From contig NZ_CP128362.1 of the NCBI RefSeq assembly GCF_034274695.1, positions 7,132,501 through 7,196,500 on the forward strand: a stretch of DNA of 64,000 bases, in the 5' to 3' direction. This DNA comes from Chitinophaga sp. LS1. GTDB taxonomy: Bacteria > Bacteroidota > Bacteroidia > Chitinophagales > Chitinophagaceae. Below are positions 1 to 8,219 of this stretch, one piece after another. A model generated the notes under the pieces. That model had not been told where the DNA came from. It worked only from the letters and a program-made list of their open reading frames with translations, and searched no databases. The position numbers and the translations under genes were made by a program. The first letter of the stretch is position 1. Every line of letters begins with the position of its first letter.

Positions 1-311
1 TCCAGCATATCGAAGAATATTCTTCTCTTGCGGCCGATCTTGGTTTTGGTAATAGCAAAGGCACGTAGTTTGTCGGCTACTGTATCCGCTTTATCTACCA
101 CACGCGCGATCTCGGCTACGATTTCATCGATCTCAGCACCCACTACAGCATCAAAGACTTCGTCTTTGTTCTTATAATAGTAATACAAGGAGCTTCTCCC
201 CTTGCCGATCGCCTTCGCAACATCATCCATGGTTACCTTCTGATAACCATGTTTTTGAAATAGCTGCTGAGCGGCCTGCAGAATCTGCTGTTGTATTATA
301 TCCTCTGGCAT
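1..311 (-). CDS. TetR/AcrR family transcriptional regulator, C-terminus cut by window edge
   Basis: Reading the minus strand from the ATG at 311 gives an open frame to the window edge, about 103 residues. Residues 1-60 form a typical TetR N-terminal helix-turn-helix: a helix with QQLFQKHGYQKVTMDDVAKA, then IGKGRSSLYYYYKNKDEVFDAV, which is the recognition helix and following helix of the family. The ligand-binding C-terminal domain lies outside the window, so the inducer cannot be guessed. A 16-bp perfect inverted repeat sits directly upstream (327-367), which suggests autorepression. The -7 promoter element ends only about seven bases before the ATG, so the transcript would be leaderless or nearly so. 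No other in-frame start precedes the HTH. Confidence 0.88.
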   Translation of the reverse strand, partial: MPEDIIQQQILQAAQQLFQKHGYQKVTMDDVAKAIGKGRSSLYYYYKNKDEVFDAVVGAEIDEIVAEIARVVDKADTVADKLRAFAITKTKIGRKRRIFFDML

Positions 312-317
312 ACCATA

Positions 318-367
318 CAAAGATAAAACTATTTTCGACACTTTGACAAATAGTGTCGAAAATAGTT
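318..367 (-). promoter_or_regulatory. TetR promoter with palindromic operator
   Basis: Bases 327-342 and 352-367 are a perfect 16-bp inverted repeat (arm AACTATTTTCGACACT) with a 9-bp spacer. On the minus strand the spacer holds TTTG (350-347), a possible -33 element, and TATCTTTG (325-318) matches the Bacteroidota -7 consensus TAnnTTTG. The operator would therefore cover the promoter of the TetR gene. The right arm also runs into the stop codon (366-368) of the AsmA-like gene, so it may double as a hairpin at that gene's 3' end. Confidence 0.7.
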
Positions 368-3300
368 ATTCTTCCTTCCCCTCCTGCAAGTCCATATCCT
401 TGTTCCTACCCAGTTTTACATTTGGATTATGCTGGGTACCCGTCACACTAAACGGAATTCCCCAGATACCTAATGGTGGTAATCCTACACGGCCTTTCAG
501 GTTCAGTCGGCCATCAAAGCTCACCTGGCCCTCAAAGCGGGGACGCATACCTGCTATACGAAGTTTGGTCCTTTCTATGGTAATGATATTATTTGCTATG
601 GAAGTACGGATGTTTACTTCTGACAGACTCGGATCTTTAATATCCTCCTTACCCGTTTTGCTACTTACCGTATTTAATAACTTAAACCCTTTCAGTTTGA
701 TCCGCTTCAATGTCAATACCCCCTCTCCTTTCAGGGATGGATAAGACACCTTCATATTCTCGTCCAGACGGCCATTGATATGATAATCCAATCCCACGAT
801 ACCACTTGCTGTAGATGCAGAGGTAGCCATGTCATGGAATAACCTGATCTCTTTATAGGCACGTTTGATGTCAAACTCCTTTGCACTGATATGAAAATCG
901 AATTGTGCTCTTTGTGCACTCAGACTCGTATACTGTGCATCCATCACCACTGGTGCATCAATGATATTAAAACCTGTATTACTCATATTCAGCGTACCAT
1001 TGTCTATAGCCAGCTGTCCATGAAAACGATGCAGGTCGATACTGTTATAATTTACTCTATCAGCAGCTGCATGAATGGTGAGCGATACATTAGCCGGAAT
1101 GATCACCACACCCGGTACACCGGCAGCAGCATCCGCAGGGTCACTGTTGCTGGTATAAGCTGCCAGTTCATCCACCTGTATATAATGGCTCTTTAGTTCC
1201 AGGGCACCTTGTAAATGCTGATCCTTCTGTGTCATGTATCCGATCAGGTTATTGAGGTAACCATCCAGGTGCAGGTCTGATTTTCCATAGTGCACATCGA
1301 ATTTATCGAACCACATTTTATCATCTGCAAAGCGGAACACACCATCATTAATATGGAAAGGTAATGGGAAGATATCTGCTTTGACAGTCACTCCTTTTAC
1401 AGTCAGTGATCCTTTGTTATTCAGTTTTGCAAACTGACCCGACATTGCATCGCTTTGTGTACCATGCAGAGACAGGTCTGCTTTGATCATACCATCTACA
1501 TCATATCCATCCTTGCCCAGTACCTTGTAAATCTTACCCAGGTCGATTGCACCATTTGCTACGATATCATAATGCGGATCATTGAAATTGTCTACAGATG
1601 CTTTTAAATGAAAGGCTTGGCCTTCGAATTCAAAAGCCACTGGTTTGATATCAAATCTCAATGCCTGGAAGTTGCCCGTTGTATCAACCAACATTGCATC
1701 TACATTGATCTTTTCGATCGGATGCGGGTAATACTTTGTCTTTACCGCGCCATTACTCATTTTCAGGGAAGCCGTGGTGACGGGGAACAAATGCTGTGCT
1801 GGTACCCATGGCCCTTTACTGAGAATGTTTACATTCACATCACCCTGCAGGTCAATACCATCGATGGGATAGAATTTCTTCATTTCCTCCATGTGCAGTA
1901 AGCCTGTCAGGTTCGCATCGATCTGTGGTGCGAGGGCATTGTTTATTTGCACATGTCCTTTAATGTAATTGCTCAATGCTTCTGCGTTGATCTTGTTTAC
2001 ATTTAAATGGACATTAGAATAATTGTTATCCTTGCTATAGGCTTCTACTTCAAATCCAATATTTTTGATAGGCTCCTTCACATCTTCAAAGTGCAACGAA
2101 CCATCGCTGAAAGTAGAATGGAAATCAAAGGCAGGTACACTTACATTCGGCACATATCGGCCATCGGCTGTGAACTTTGCCAGCAGGTGTCCTTTCAGCT
2201 TAAATTTATCATAACCAATGGCTTTGGTCCATTGCTCCATATCAATGTCGGCATCCATCTTTGCTTTTACCAGCGGTTTGTTCAGACCGGTGACCTCGAT
2301 ATCCGCATTCAGGTGGCCTTTACCCAGTTGGAATGATAAGGAATCTAAGCTGATATTCAGACGGTCCGGATTCATCTGCGGCATGCGGGTGATGAAATCC
2401 AGTCTTAATTTCTCAATCTTGCTGGAAGCGCCTGAACTGGAAATTTCCCCCTCTCTTACTTTTATCTTAAAAGTAAAATCAGGCATCCTGTTCGCATTGG
2501 CAAGGTACTTCCCTTTCAGAGAGGCAGAAAGCTCGGCATCCCCCTCAATATCTGTATGTTCCATCCAGGAGAGGTACTTGGCAGGCAGGGCACTGAACAG
2601 CGCTTCCAGTGTAGATGCACCGGAGCCTAACTGGAAGTCCATCTCATAACCATTCCGGAGAAAACTGAATTCGCCTTTGAACTGAACGGGTAACTGGTTA
2701 ATCTTCAGGTCGTTCTTTTCAAATACCAGGTCGAGTGACTTCGTATTGATCCTTGTGATCAGATCACCCTTTAGTTTTTTGGATTGTATATATGGTACGC
2801 CTCCATAAGACAGGTCGAATGAATTGATACCAATATGCGAAAAGAGATCAAACTTGTTGGACTTCAGGTTGCCCTTGCCTACATAATTTACATCGTTCGC
2901 TTTGATATTCAATGCGAGTGAACGATCGTTGTAGACAATACGACAATGTTCCAGCTGTATCCGATCTATGTGCAGCGATGCACCGCTGGTATCTTCCTTC
3001 GTTGCCTTCGCAGGCGCAGTGGATTGATAAATATTGTAGTTAGGCCGTCCATCAGTATCTACCTGCACGTGTACATTTCCTTTTGTGAGGTAGATCTCAT
3101 TGATCTTTATGGTTTTAGAAAATACGGTAGATAAGTCTACCCCTAATGAAACTTCGGAAGCCACGATGAGCGTATCCGATTCAAAAGGTGCAGACCCTTT
3201 CAGACTAAAATCATAGAGGGTGAGTGTTAAAGATGGAAAGTGGTTAAAGAAGGATAATCTGGCCTTCGAGAAATTCAGCTCACTGGTTATGCTATTATTG

Positions 3301-3440
3301 GCCCAGGTCTTAATTTTGTTTGAAACAGCCTTTGGAAAAAGCAAAGGCAGGATAAATAGCAATAGTAATACTCCTCCGAAAGACAAAGAAATAACTTTCA
3401 ATGCTTTCCAAGAGGACTTCTTGAATCTGGCACTTAGCAT
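366..3440 (-). CDS. AsmA-like envelope protein (large, single N-terminal membrane anchor)
   Basis: 1024 residues. One hydrophobic segment lies near residues 15-37 (VISLSFGGVLLLLFILPLLF). The following FSKARLSFFNHFPSLTLTLYDF and LTKGNVHVQVDTDGRPNYNIY motifs are typical of the AsmA N-terminal region. The rest is the repeated beta-strand architecture of AsmA/TamB-type proteins, with the AsmA-like C-terminal segment near residues 830-1010 (SLKGEGVLTLKRIKLKGFKL, IANNIITIERTKLRIAGM). Family members span the periplasm and are linked to lipid transport between membranes or to outer-membrane biogenesis; the exact role here is inference. The gene stands alone between TetR and the PARG gene on the same strand. 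Its stop codon overlaps the TetR operator arm. Confidence 0.85.
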   Translation of the reverse strand: MLSARFKKSSWKALKVISLSFGGVLLLLFILPLLFPKAVSNKIKTWANNSITSELNFSKARLSFFNHFPSLTLTLYDFSLKGSAPFESDTLIVASEVSLGVDLSTVFSKTIKINEIYLTKGNVHVQVDTDGRPNYNIYQSTAPAKATKEDTSGASLHIDRIQLEHCRIVYNDRSLALNIKANDVNYVGKGNLKSNKFDLFSHIGINSFDLSYGGVPYIQSKKLKGDLITRINTKSLDLVFEKNDLKINQLPVQFKGEFSFLRNGYEMDFQLGSGASTLEALFSALPAKYLSWMEHTDIEGDAELSASLKGKYLANANRMPDFTFKIKVREGEISSSGASSKIEKLRLDFITRMPQMNPDRLNISLDSLSFQLGKGHLNADIEVTGLNKPLVKAKMDADIDMEQWTKAIGYDKFKLKGHLLAKFTADGRYVPNVSVPAFDFHSTFSDGSLHFEDVKEPIKNIGFEVEAYSKDNNYSNVHLNVNKINAEALSNYIKGHVQINNALAPQIDANLTGLLHMEEMKKFYPIDGIDLQGDVNVNILSKGPWVPAQHLFPVTTASLKMSNGAVKTKYYPHPIEKINVDAMLVDTTGNFQALRFDIKPVAFEFEGQAFHLKASVDNFNDPHYDIVANGAIDLGKIYKVLGKDGYDVDGMIKADLSLHGTQSDAMSGQFAKLNNKGSLTVKGVTVKADIFPLPFHINDGVFRFADDKMWFDKFDVHYGKSDLHLDGYLNNLIGYMTQKDQHLQGALELKSHYIQVDELAAYTSNSDPADAAAGVPGVVIIPANVSLTIHAAADRVNYNSIDLHRFHGQLAIDNGTLNMSNTGFNIIDAPVVMDAQYTSLSAQRAQFDFHISAKEFDIKRAYKEIRLFHDMATSASTASGIVGLDYHINGRLDENMKVSYPSLKGEGVLTLKRIKLKGFKLLNTVSSKTGKEDIKDPSLSEVNIRTSIANNIITIERTKLRIAGMRPRFEGQVSFDGRLNLKGRVGLPPLGIWGIPFSVTGTQHNPNVKLGRNKDMDLQEGKEE

Positions 3441-3536
3441 AAAAAGGTATAGGAGCGTTAATTAGGTTTCCGCTTGCGGGCGCAAAGATAGAGATTCTCC
3501 AACCTGTTTTTCAAATAATTTTAACACTCCCAGTTT

Positions 3537-4376
3537 TCAGGTAAAAATTTCCTGGAATGCTTTCATATTCGGCGTCGTAGCACTCTTATCCAAAACTGCA
3601 AAAACGACTGATTTAAAGCATTTACTGTACTTTCCTCCGTTTAATAAATAGCTACCGAAATAACGCGCGATATCTTTGGGATCATTTCTAAACACGCCAC
3701 ATCCCCAGGCGCCTAATAAGAGATGTTCGATATTATGATGTGCAAATACGCCCAGTACCCTGTCCATTCTGCGGAGCATGACATCTTCAGTCTGTGCTTT
3801 TTCGTGGGGGCGATTATTCAATATTGCACCAACGTTCACAGCAGGACTGTTGATGAACGAGACAGGATAAGGATCCGGCAGCAGTTCGCCGTTATCGTTG
3901 CGGAACACGGCTACATCCGGACTCCAGATCATATGATCCGAGTACAGTAGCGTAGGCCTGGCCCTGTTATACTCGTACATCTCAAAATGTTTTGAGAGCG
4001 TTGCGTACAATGCAGATGACATGGCGAGACTTTCTTCCTGCGCAACGGCACCTCCCAGAAAACCGCCTCCGGGGTTCTTGGCGGAGGCGAAATTGAGGCA
4101 ACCGATCTTCTTGTTCTGACGTATCATAGCCGCAGCAGCATCGAGTACCGTGGTGTTAATCACTTCGAATGTGGTTACTTCGTTGGCTGCGGCAGCTTTT
4201 TCGGCTACCTCCGGCATGAGGGTGTTGAAGTCATCAGGGGTGTACAATTTGCAATCTTCGAGCATAGTAGCAATGGATGCTTTGATGTTGACAACCTCTT
4301 CTTTCACACGATAATAGCCCTGGTCAATGATCTGCAGGGTCTCCTGGGCCTTCTCGGCCCGTGTTGTTTTTTTCAT
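3537..4376 (-). CDS. TIGR02452-family microbial poly(ADP-ribose) glycohydrolase-like protein
   Basis: About 279 residues from the preferred start at 4376; an upstream in-frame ATG at 4403 would add nine residues lying inside the neighbouring gene. The central NFASAKNPGGGFLGGAVAQEE segment carries the GGG-x(6-8)-QEE signature of bacterial PARG-type macrodomains; the two glutamates are the expected catalytic residues for hydrolysis of ADP-ribose linkages. The C-terminal LLLGAWGCGVFRNDPKDIARYF segment is also typical of the family. The start ATG shares a base with the TAA of the upstream acyltransferase (TAATG), so the two genes are probably translationally coupled. The biological substrate (protein or nucleic-acid ADP-ribose) is not shown by the sequence. 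Confidence 0.87.
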   Translation of the reverse strand: MKKTTRAEKAQETLQIIDQGYYRVKEEVVNIKASIATMLEDCKLYTPDDFNTLMPEVAEKAAAANEVTTFEVINTTVLDAAAAMIRQNKKIGCLNFASAKNPGGGFLGGAVAQEESLAMSSALYATLSKHFEMYEYNRARPTLLYSDHMIWSPDVAVFRNDNGELLPDPYPVSFINSPAVNVGAILNNRPHEKAQTEDVMLRRMDRVLGVFAHHNIEHLLLGAWGCGVFRNDPKDIARYFGSYLLNGGKYSKCFKSVVFAVLDKSATTPNMKAFQEIFT

Positions 4377-5494
4377 TATGTAATGGATTTCTTTTTCAGC
4401 CATGCCCGTACGGGTTCATCATACAGTTTGAGGCTGGCATAACCTACAAAAACGGCTACAGCAAAAGTGAGCAGTGCATAGCCAATGGCTAGTGACGGAG
4501 CTACCTGCCTGTTGTCGTAGGCCCATGCGGTGTAAATGTAAATAAATGGGTAATGGGTGATGTAAATTGGGTATGAGATGTCCCCCAGGAATTTGCATAC
4601 TTTATATTCTTTGGTGCTGTGGGTCTGACCACCTGCACCGAGGTAAACTATCAGGGGAAATACAAATATAATGGCCAGTGCTTCGTACAGGCCATTGGCC
4701 CACAAGCGTTCAGCACCACCTATTCTTGGCATGAACAGTACTACTGCCAGCAGGAGACTTGACCACAGGAACGCATTTTTAATACGTTTCGGTTTGGTTA
4801 CCCTGGCCAGTAATAAACCGCCAAAGAAAGGGAACATCATCCTGATAAATCCAATCTTGATCTGCTCTGGCGTGAGAGACCATCCACCAACAATATCGCC
4901 GGCCTGACTGGTAACTGTATAATACATTAATACAGCACCAGAAAGAACGACCAATGCAGTTAATAGTCCTTTGGAAAAACGTCGGATACCTAATCCGTAT
5001 AAAATATTTGCGATGTACTCGTAAAATAAAGACCAGCCTGGGCCATTCAGCGGATGTAATTCCTGCCAGCCACGGATGTCCATAGAAACGGGTATAGGCA
5101 GCAGGGTGAAACCTACGAGCATGGTCAACAATACCTGCCATACAGGCACCGTATGGATCAGGGGAAATACTACAGGGGAATCACTAAAATAAAAGCAGAT
5201 AGCACCGATGATCATCCCCATGATCACCATAGGCTGCAATCGTTCGAGACGGCGGCGGAAGAAGTTGCCGACAGACATTTTGTGCCAGCGGTCATCGTAA
5301 GCATAAGAGATCACGTACCCCGAAAGCAGGAAGAAGAAGTCAACAGCCAGGTATCCATGATTAATGATCTGAGTAAGATGACTAGTAGCATGGGCTTCAA
5401 AAATGTGAAAGGCGACAACAATCAAAGCAGCGACGCCTCTTAATCCATCCAGAATCTGGTAATGAGGTTTGGATGGGAGTGGATTTGCATTCAT
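4376..5494 (-). CDS. Acyltransferase 3 family integral membrane protein
   Basis: 372 residues with about ten hydrophobic helices. The N-terminus (YQILDGLRGVAALIVVAFHIFEAH) carries the acyltransferase-3 signature, with the conserved histidine of the first helix in VAFHIFE; the DFFFLLSGYVISYAYDDRW motif follows. Such enzymes transfer acyl groups across the membrane to sugars of polysaccharides or other surface molecules. The neighbour at 5589 on the opposite strand is a clear paralogue (YEILDGLRGVAAIAVVTFHF, DFFFCLSGFVIAYAYDSR), so the pair looks like an old inverted duplication. It overlaps the PARG gene by one base. The acceptor is unknown. Confidence 0.88.
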   Translation of the reverse strand: MNANPLPSKPHYQILDGLRGVAALIVVAFHIFEAHATSHLTQIINHGYLAVDFFFLLSGYVISYAYDDRWHKMSVGNFFRRRLERLQPMVIMGMIIGAICFYFSDSPVVFPLIHTVPVWQVLLTMLVGFTLLPIPVSMDIRGWQELHPLNGPGWSLFYEYIANILYGLGIRRFSKGLLTALVVLSGAVLMYYTVTSQAGDIVGGWSLTPEQIKIGFIRMMFPFFGGLLLARVTKPKRIKNAFLWSSLLLAVVLFMPRIGGAERLWANGLYEALAIIFVFPLIVYLGAGGQTHSTKEYKVCKFLGDISYPIYITHYPFIYIYTAWAYDNRQVAPSLAIGYALLTFAVAVFVGYASLKLYDEPVRAWLKKKSIT

Positions 5495-5550
5495 AACGGT
5501 ATTAGATAAAAGTCGGGGGAAGGTAATAAAAACAGTTTAAAAATTTACAA

Positions 5551-5581
5551 TTTGTAATTCTAAATACGGATGTTTATTTTG
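5551..5581 (+). promoter_or_regulatory. Candidate Bacteroidota promoter for the acyltransferase at 5589
   Basis: TTTG at 5551-5554 is followed after 20 bp by TATTTTG at 5575-5581, close to the TAnnTTTG -7 consensus. The ATG at 5589 is only seven bases on, so the leader would be extremely short. The match is imperfect. Confidence 0.4.
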
Positions 5582-5588
5582 GGTAGAT

Positions 5589-6656
5589 ATGAAAGGGGAC
5601 TTACAATCAAAGCAGCATTACGAAATCCTGGATGGCCTGAGAGGCGTTGCGGCTATTGCCGTGGTCACATTTCATTTTATGGAAATCGTCTTTTCGGATT
5701 ATAGCAAAAACTTTATCGGGCATGGGTTCCTGGCAGTAGATTTTTTCTTTTGCCTGAGTGGGTTTGTGATTGCGTATGCGTATGATAGTCGTATAGGTCG
5801 TATGGGATTGAAAGCGTTTTTTACGGCGAGGATCATACGCTTACATCCTCTGGTGGTATTGGGTTCCATATTGGGACTGATTGGTTTTCTCTGGGATCCG
5901 TTTGTAGCTCCGCCCGCTGGTTATGGGTTTGGAAAGCTGGCGCTGCTTTTTGTCACATCTATACTAATGATCCCTTATCCGGTGGTGGCAGAGCGGTGGT
6001 TTAACCTGTTCAATCTGAATGCCCCATCATGGTCATTGTTTTGGGAGTATGTAGCGAATATAGTGTATGGGGTGGTGTTGTGGAGATTGAATAGGCGGGT
6101 GTTGTTAGGCTTGCTGGTCATAGCTGCCGTGGGAATATTGTATGTGAGTCATAGTGCCGGTAACCTGATGGGGGGATGGAGTGGCGGTACTTTCTGGCAG
6201 GGTGGTGCGAGGATTGCGTATAGCTTTTTGGCGGGGATGCTGGTATTCAGGTATAAACTGATACTTCGGAATAAATTAGGTTTTTTAGGGTTGTCAGTGA
6301 TGTTGCTGGCGGCTTTGATGATGCCTTATACAAGTTTTAACTGGCTGGCAGAGGCGTTGGTGGTGATGGTGTATTTTCCGTTATTAATTGCGCTGGGGGC
6401 AGGTGCGGGTAAGCATATCGCAACACAGGCGATTTGTAACTTTTCAGGGAAGATCTCTTACCCTTTGTATATGACCCATTATATGGTGATGTTTGCATTT
6501 GCGAATTATTTGAACCAGTATAAGCCGGGTACTACGCAGTTGACGTGGATCATTGTGATTGGATTGGTGGTGTTGATAGGGTTTGGGTGGTTAGCAATGG
6601 TATTGTATGATATGCCAGTGAGAAAATATTTAACTAACAGGATGAATCAAAAATAA
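5589..6656 (+). CDS. Acyltransferase 3 family integral membrane protein
   Basis: 355 residues, paralogous to the divergent gene ending at 4376. The same signatures are present: LDGLRGVAAIAVVTFHFME near the start with the conserved histidine, AVDFFFCLSGFVIAYAYDSR, and LNAPSWSLFWEYVANIVYGV, which mirrors LNGPGWSLFYEYIANILYGL in the partner. About ten membrane helices. The role is probably O-acylation of a cell-surface glycan or small molecule; the acceptor is unknown. The two genes are separated by 94 bp of AT-rich sequence that must hold both promoters. A hairpin terminator follows at 6717. Confidence 0.87.
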   Translation: MKGDLQSKQHYEILDGLRGVAAIAVVTFHFMEIVFSDYSKNFIGHGFLAVDFFFCLSGFVIAYAYDSRIGRMGLKAFFTARIIRLHPLVVLGSILGLIGFLWDPFVAPPAGYGFGKLALLFVTSILMIPYPVVAERWFNLFNLNAPSWSLFWEYVANIVYGVVLWRLNRRVLLGLLVIAAVGILYVSHSAGNLMGGWSGGTFWQGGARIAYSFLAGMLVFRYKLILRNKLGFLGLSVMLLAALMMPYTSFNWLAEALVVMVYFPLLIALGAGAGKHIATQAICNFSGKISYPLYMTHYMVMFAFANYLNQYKPGTTQLTWIIVIGLVVLIGFGWLAMVLYDMPVRKYLTNRMNQK

Positions 6657-6716
6657 ATAAACCTCTTCAGAATTGCATAAAGGACTACTTATCTCCATTA
6701 GGTACTCTAATATAAA

Positions 6717-6755
6717 GAGGCCGTATCAGAAGTAAGATACGGTCTCTTATCTTTT
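6717..6755 (+). terminator. Hairpin terminator after the acyltransferase gene
   Basis: GAGGCCGTATC (6717-6727) pairs with GATACGGTCTC (6736-6746) with one G-U wobble, 8-base loop, followed by TTATCTTTT. Confidence 0.7.
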
Positions 6756-6818
6756 ATCAATAGTCCGGTAAGTTTTCCACAGCTTCGCTGTGGAAAACTT
6801 ACCGGATTATTGATAAAA
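6752..6818. repeat. Very long near-perfect hairpin with TTCG-containing loop
   Basis: Bases 6752-6782 and 6788-6818 form a 31-bp inverted repeat with one difference, which would be a G-U pair in RNA. The loop is CTTCG. This is far longer than a usual terminator stem and is symmetric, so it can act on both strands: it follows the plus-strand acyltransferase and overlaps the 3' end of the minus-strand Argonaute remnant, supplying its last codons and stop. It could be a bidirectional terminator or the footprint of a small inserted palindromic element. Confidence 0.75.
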
Positions 6819-7455
6819 TAAATAAACGATAATCATAGGATTTCCCAGAAAACCGAGATAGCATAGAACCAATTCTCGCAATATCATTTGATGATTGTAT
6901 CGTTGCAGGAAGTTTTGAATATAAGCTAGCCGAATTCCAATTCATTTTAGATAAACTTAAAATTTCAGTTGCAATTGTTTCAAGTGAAGATGGACCATAA
7001 TGCTTTTTTATGACAAGTGGGGCCGGTATTCCTCGCCCTCCCATAAAATCCCTACCACCTTGTTGCTTAATAGAAGGAGTAGTGCCATGGGTAAAAAGTA
7101 ATCCTGTGTAAGAATTAACTTCGATGCAGGTTCCTCTGGCTACAGGATACTTATCTATTTCAAATTTTTCATGCACTTGTAAAGAATTAATAAATCGAAG
7201 GCTTTCTTCTATATTAATTTCTATCAAGTCTATTACTGGAAAGTTTTTCAACCCATCTAATATACCTTCTTTCTTCTCTTCTGTAAATAAGGTTCTCTTA
7301 TGAATAACAACTCTTTTAGGTGGTTCATTAGTAGCTTCGACAAATAATTGAGCAGTAGATGTTCCAAACTGGTAGGCATCATTATAAGAAAGGTGTGGTC
7401 TTTTATTTCTAACGATTTTAAATTCATTAAAAATATTATATTTTCGTTACCAATT
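6799..7455 (-). pseudogene. Prokaryotic Argonaute remnant, C-terminal Piwi domain only
   Basis: An open frame on the minus strand without an ATG runs from about 7453 (after an in-frame TAA) to 6799. It translates to a segment with RPHLSYNDAYQFGTSTAQLF, then KRVVIHKRTLFTEEKKEGI, then YPVARGTCIEVNSYTGLLFTHG, GIPAPLVIKKHYG and ILSLSKMNWNSASLYSKLPA, ending in YDYRLFI. This is the order of conserved blocks in the C-terminal half of the Piwi domain of prokaryotic Argonautes, a family that uses nucleic-acid guides in defence. The upstream part of Piwi and all other domains are missing, and no start codon is present, so this is a decayed gene. An adjoining frame (GTG at 7481, VLFHDVVFGIGNEN) may be the preceding segment after a one-base slip near 7435-7445. 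The last residues LSIIR and the stop are encoded by the right arm of the 31-bp hairpin. Confidence 0.75.
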
Positions 7456-7520
7456 CCAAAAACAACGTCATGAAATAACACAATATTCTACAGAAATATT
7501 CTAATCAAATTCTTTTAATT

Positions 7521-8132
7521 ATGGATTTTAGTAAAATATGGGAATTCTTCATACCTGAAAAAAAGACAACCTCTAATAAACTGTTCGTATTATTTATTTT
7601 TATCGCAGGTATTATTTTTGTCAATGACATCTTTAGTTTCACTTTTTTTTATCGGATTGATAAAAAGATTGCTATTATTCGTGAGATGAATGCAATTATA
7701 AATGATACGCAAGGAGATAGTTCAACTCACAAATCTTTGCTTGAAATGAGAAATGACGTAATAACGCAATCACCTGCAATCATAGGATTTCCTGAATCTG
7801 TTTTCAAAAATAACCAGGGGTTAATTCCTTGGCTCTTTTATCTAACAGCCATTCTTTTAAATGCTTTTATTATTATATTCGGCTTCGCATTGGTATTTAT
7901 GAAGCAGGATAAGAATGAGAGAATGAGTCTCAAAGATTATTTTTCAGTTTTTCCATATTATATAGGGACTACTTTAATAACATTATTTATTTGCTTGATA
8001 ATTCCTAAATTTCCATTATGGGGATACCTCTTTACTTATATTCTGAATTTTATTATTCATGTGTTACTCTTGCTAGTTATGTTAGCTTATACAACAGGCT
8101 CCAATACATCACAAAAGGAGACTGAATCGTAA
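7521..8132 (+). CDS. Hypothetical membrane protein
   Basis: 203 residues, not recognised. Four hydrophobic segments are visible: about residues 21-42 (LFVLFIFIAGIIFVNDIFSF), 105-127 (WLFYLTAILLNAFIIIFGFAL), 146-165 (YYIGTTLITLFICLIIP) and 169-191 (LWGYLFTYILNFIIHVLLLLV), with a polar loop between the first two. The gene is clearly AT-richer than its neighbours and starts 40 bp from the Argonaute remnant on the opposite strand, which suggests that both came in together. No domain links it to a known defence partner. Confidence 0.6.
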   Translation: MDFSKIWEFFIPEKKTTSNKLFVLFIFIAGIIFVNDIFSFTFFYRIDKKIAIIREMNAIINDTQGDSSTHKSLLEMRNDVITQSPAIIGFPESVFKNNQGLIPWLFYLTAILLNAFIIIFGFALVFMKQDKNERMSLKDYFSVFPYYIGTTLITLFICLIIPKFPLWGYLFTYILNFIIHVLLLLVMLAYTTGSNTSQKETES

Positions 8133-8140
8133 TAAGAGGT

Positions 8141-8219
8141 GGCACGGTTAAAATAAATGAGAGTCCGCGGCATGGTTAAAATGAATAACCGTAAGCGACA
8201 CCATTAAAATGAATAAGAA
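8141..8219. repeat. Three-copy 28-bp tandem repeat anchored on the stop codon of the beta-barrel gene
   Basis: Plus-strand copies begin near 8141, 8168 and 8196; their shared TTAAAAT core starts at 8148, 8176 and 8204, exactly 28 bp apart. On the minus strand the copy at 8204 is the last codons and TAA of the gene 8204-9739, and the two downstream copies repeat TCATTTTAA or TTATTTTAA. The copies are diverged in their second half. Confidence 0.65.

Noticed and set aside
343..3465. Several plus-strand ORFs opposite the AsmA-like gene
   Set aside because: They are shadows on the strand opposite a well-supported 1024-residue gene and show no domain or start signal.
4779..5141. 120-residue minus-strand ORF inside the acyltransferase gene
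   Set aside because: Alternative frame of a conserved membrane protein; composition is not protein-like.
8141..8219. End of an IS21-type transposon with multiple terminal repeats
   Set aside because: No transposase or matching opposite end is present, and the third copy is the coding end and stop of the barrel gene, which fits the stop-anchored pattern better.
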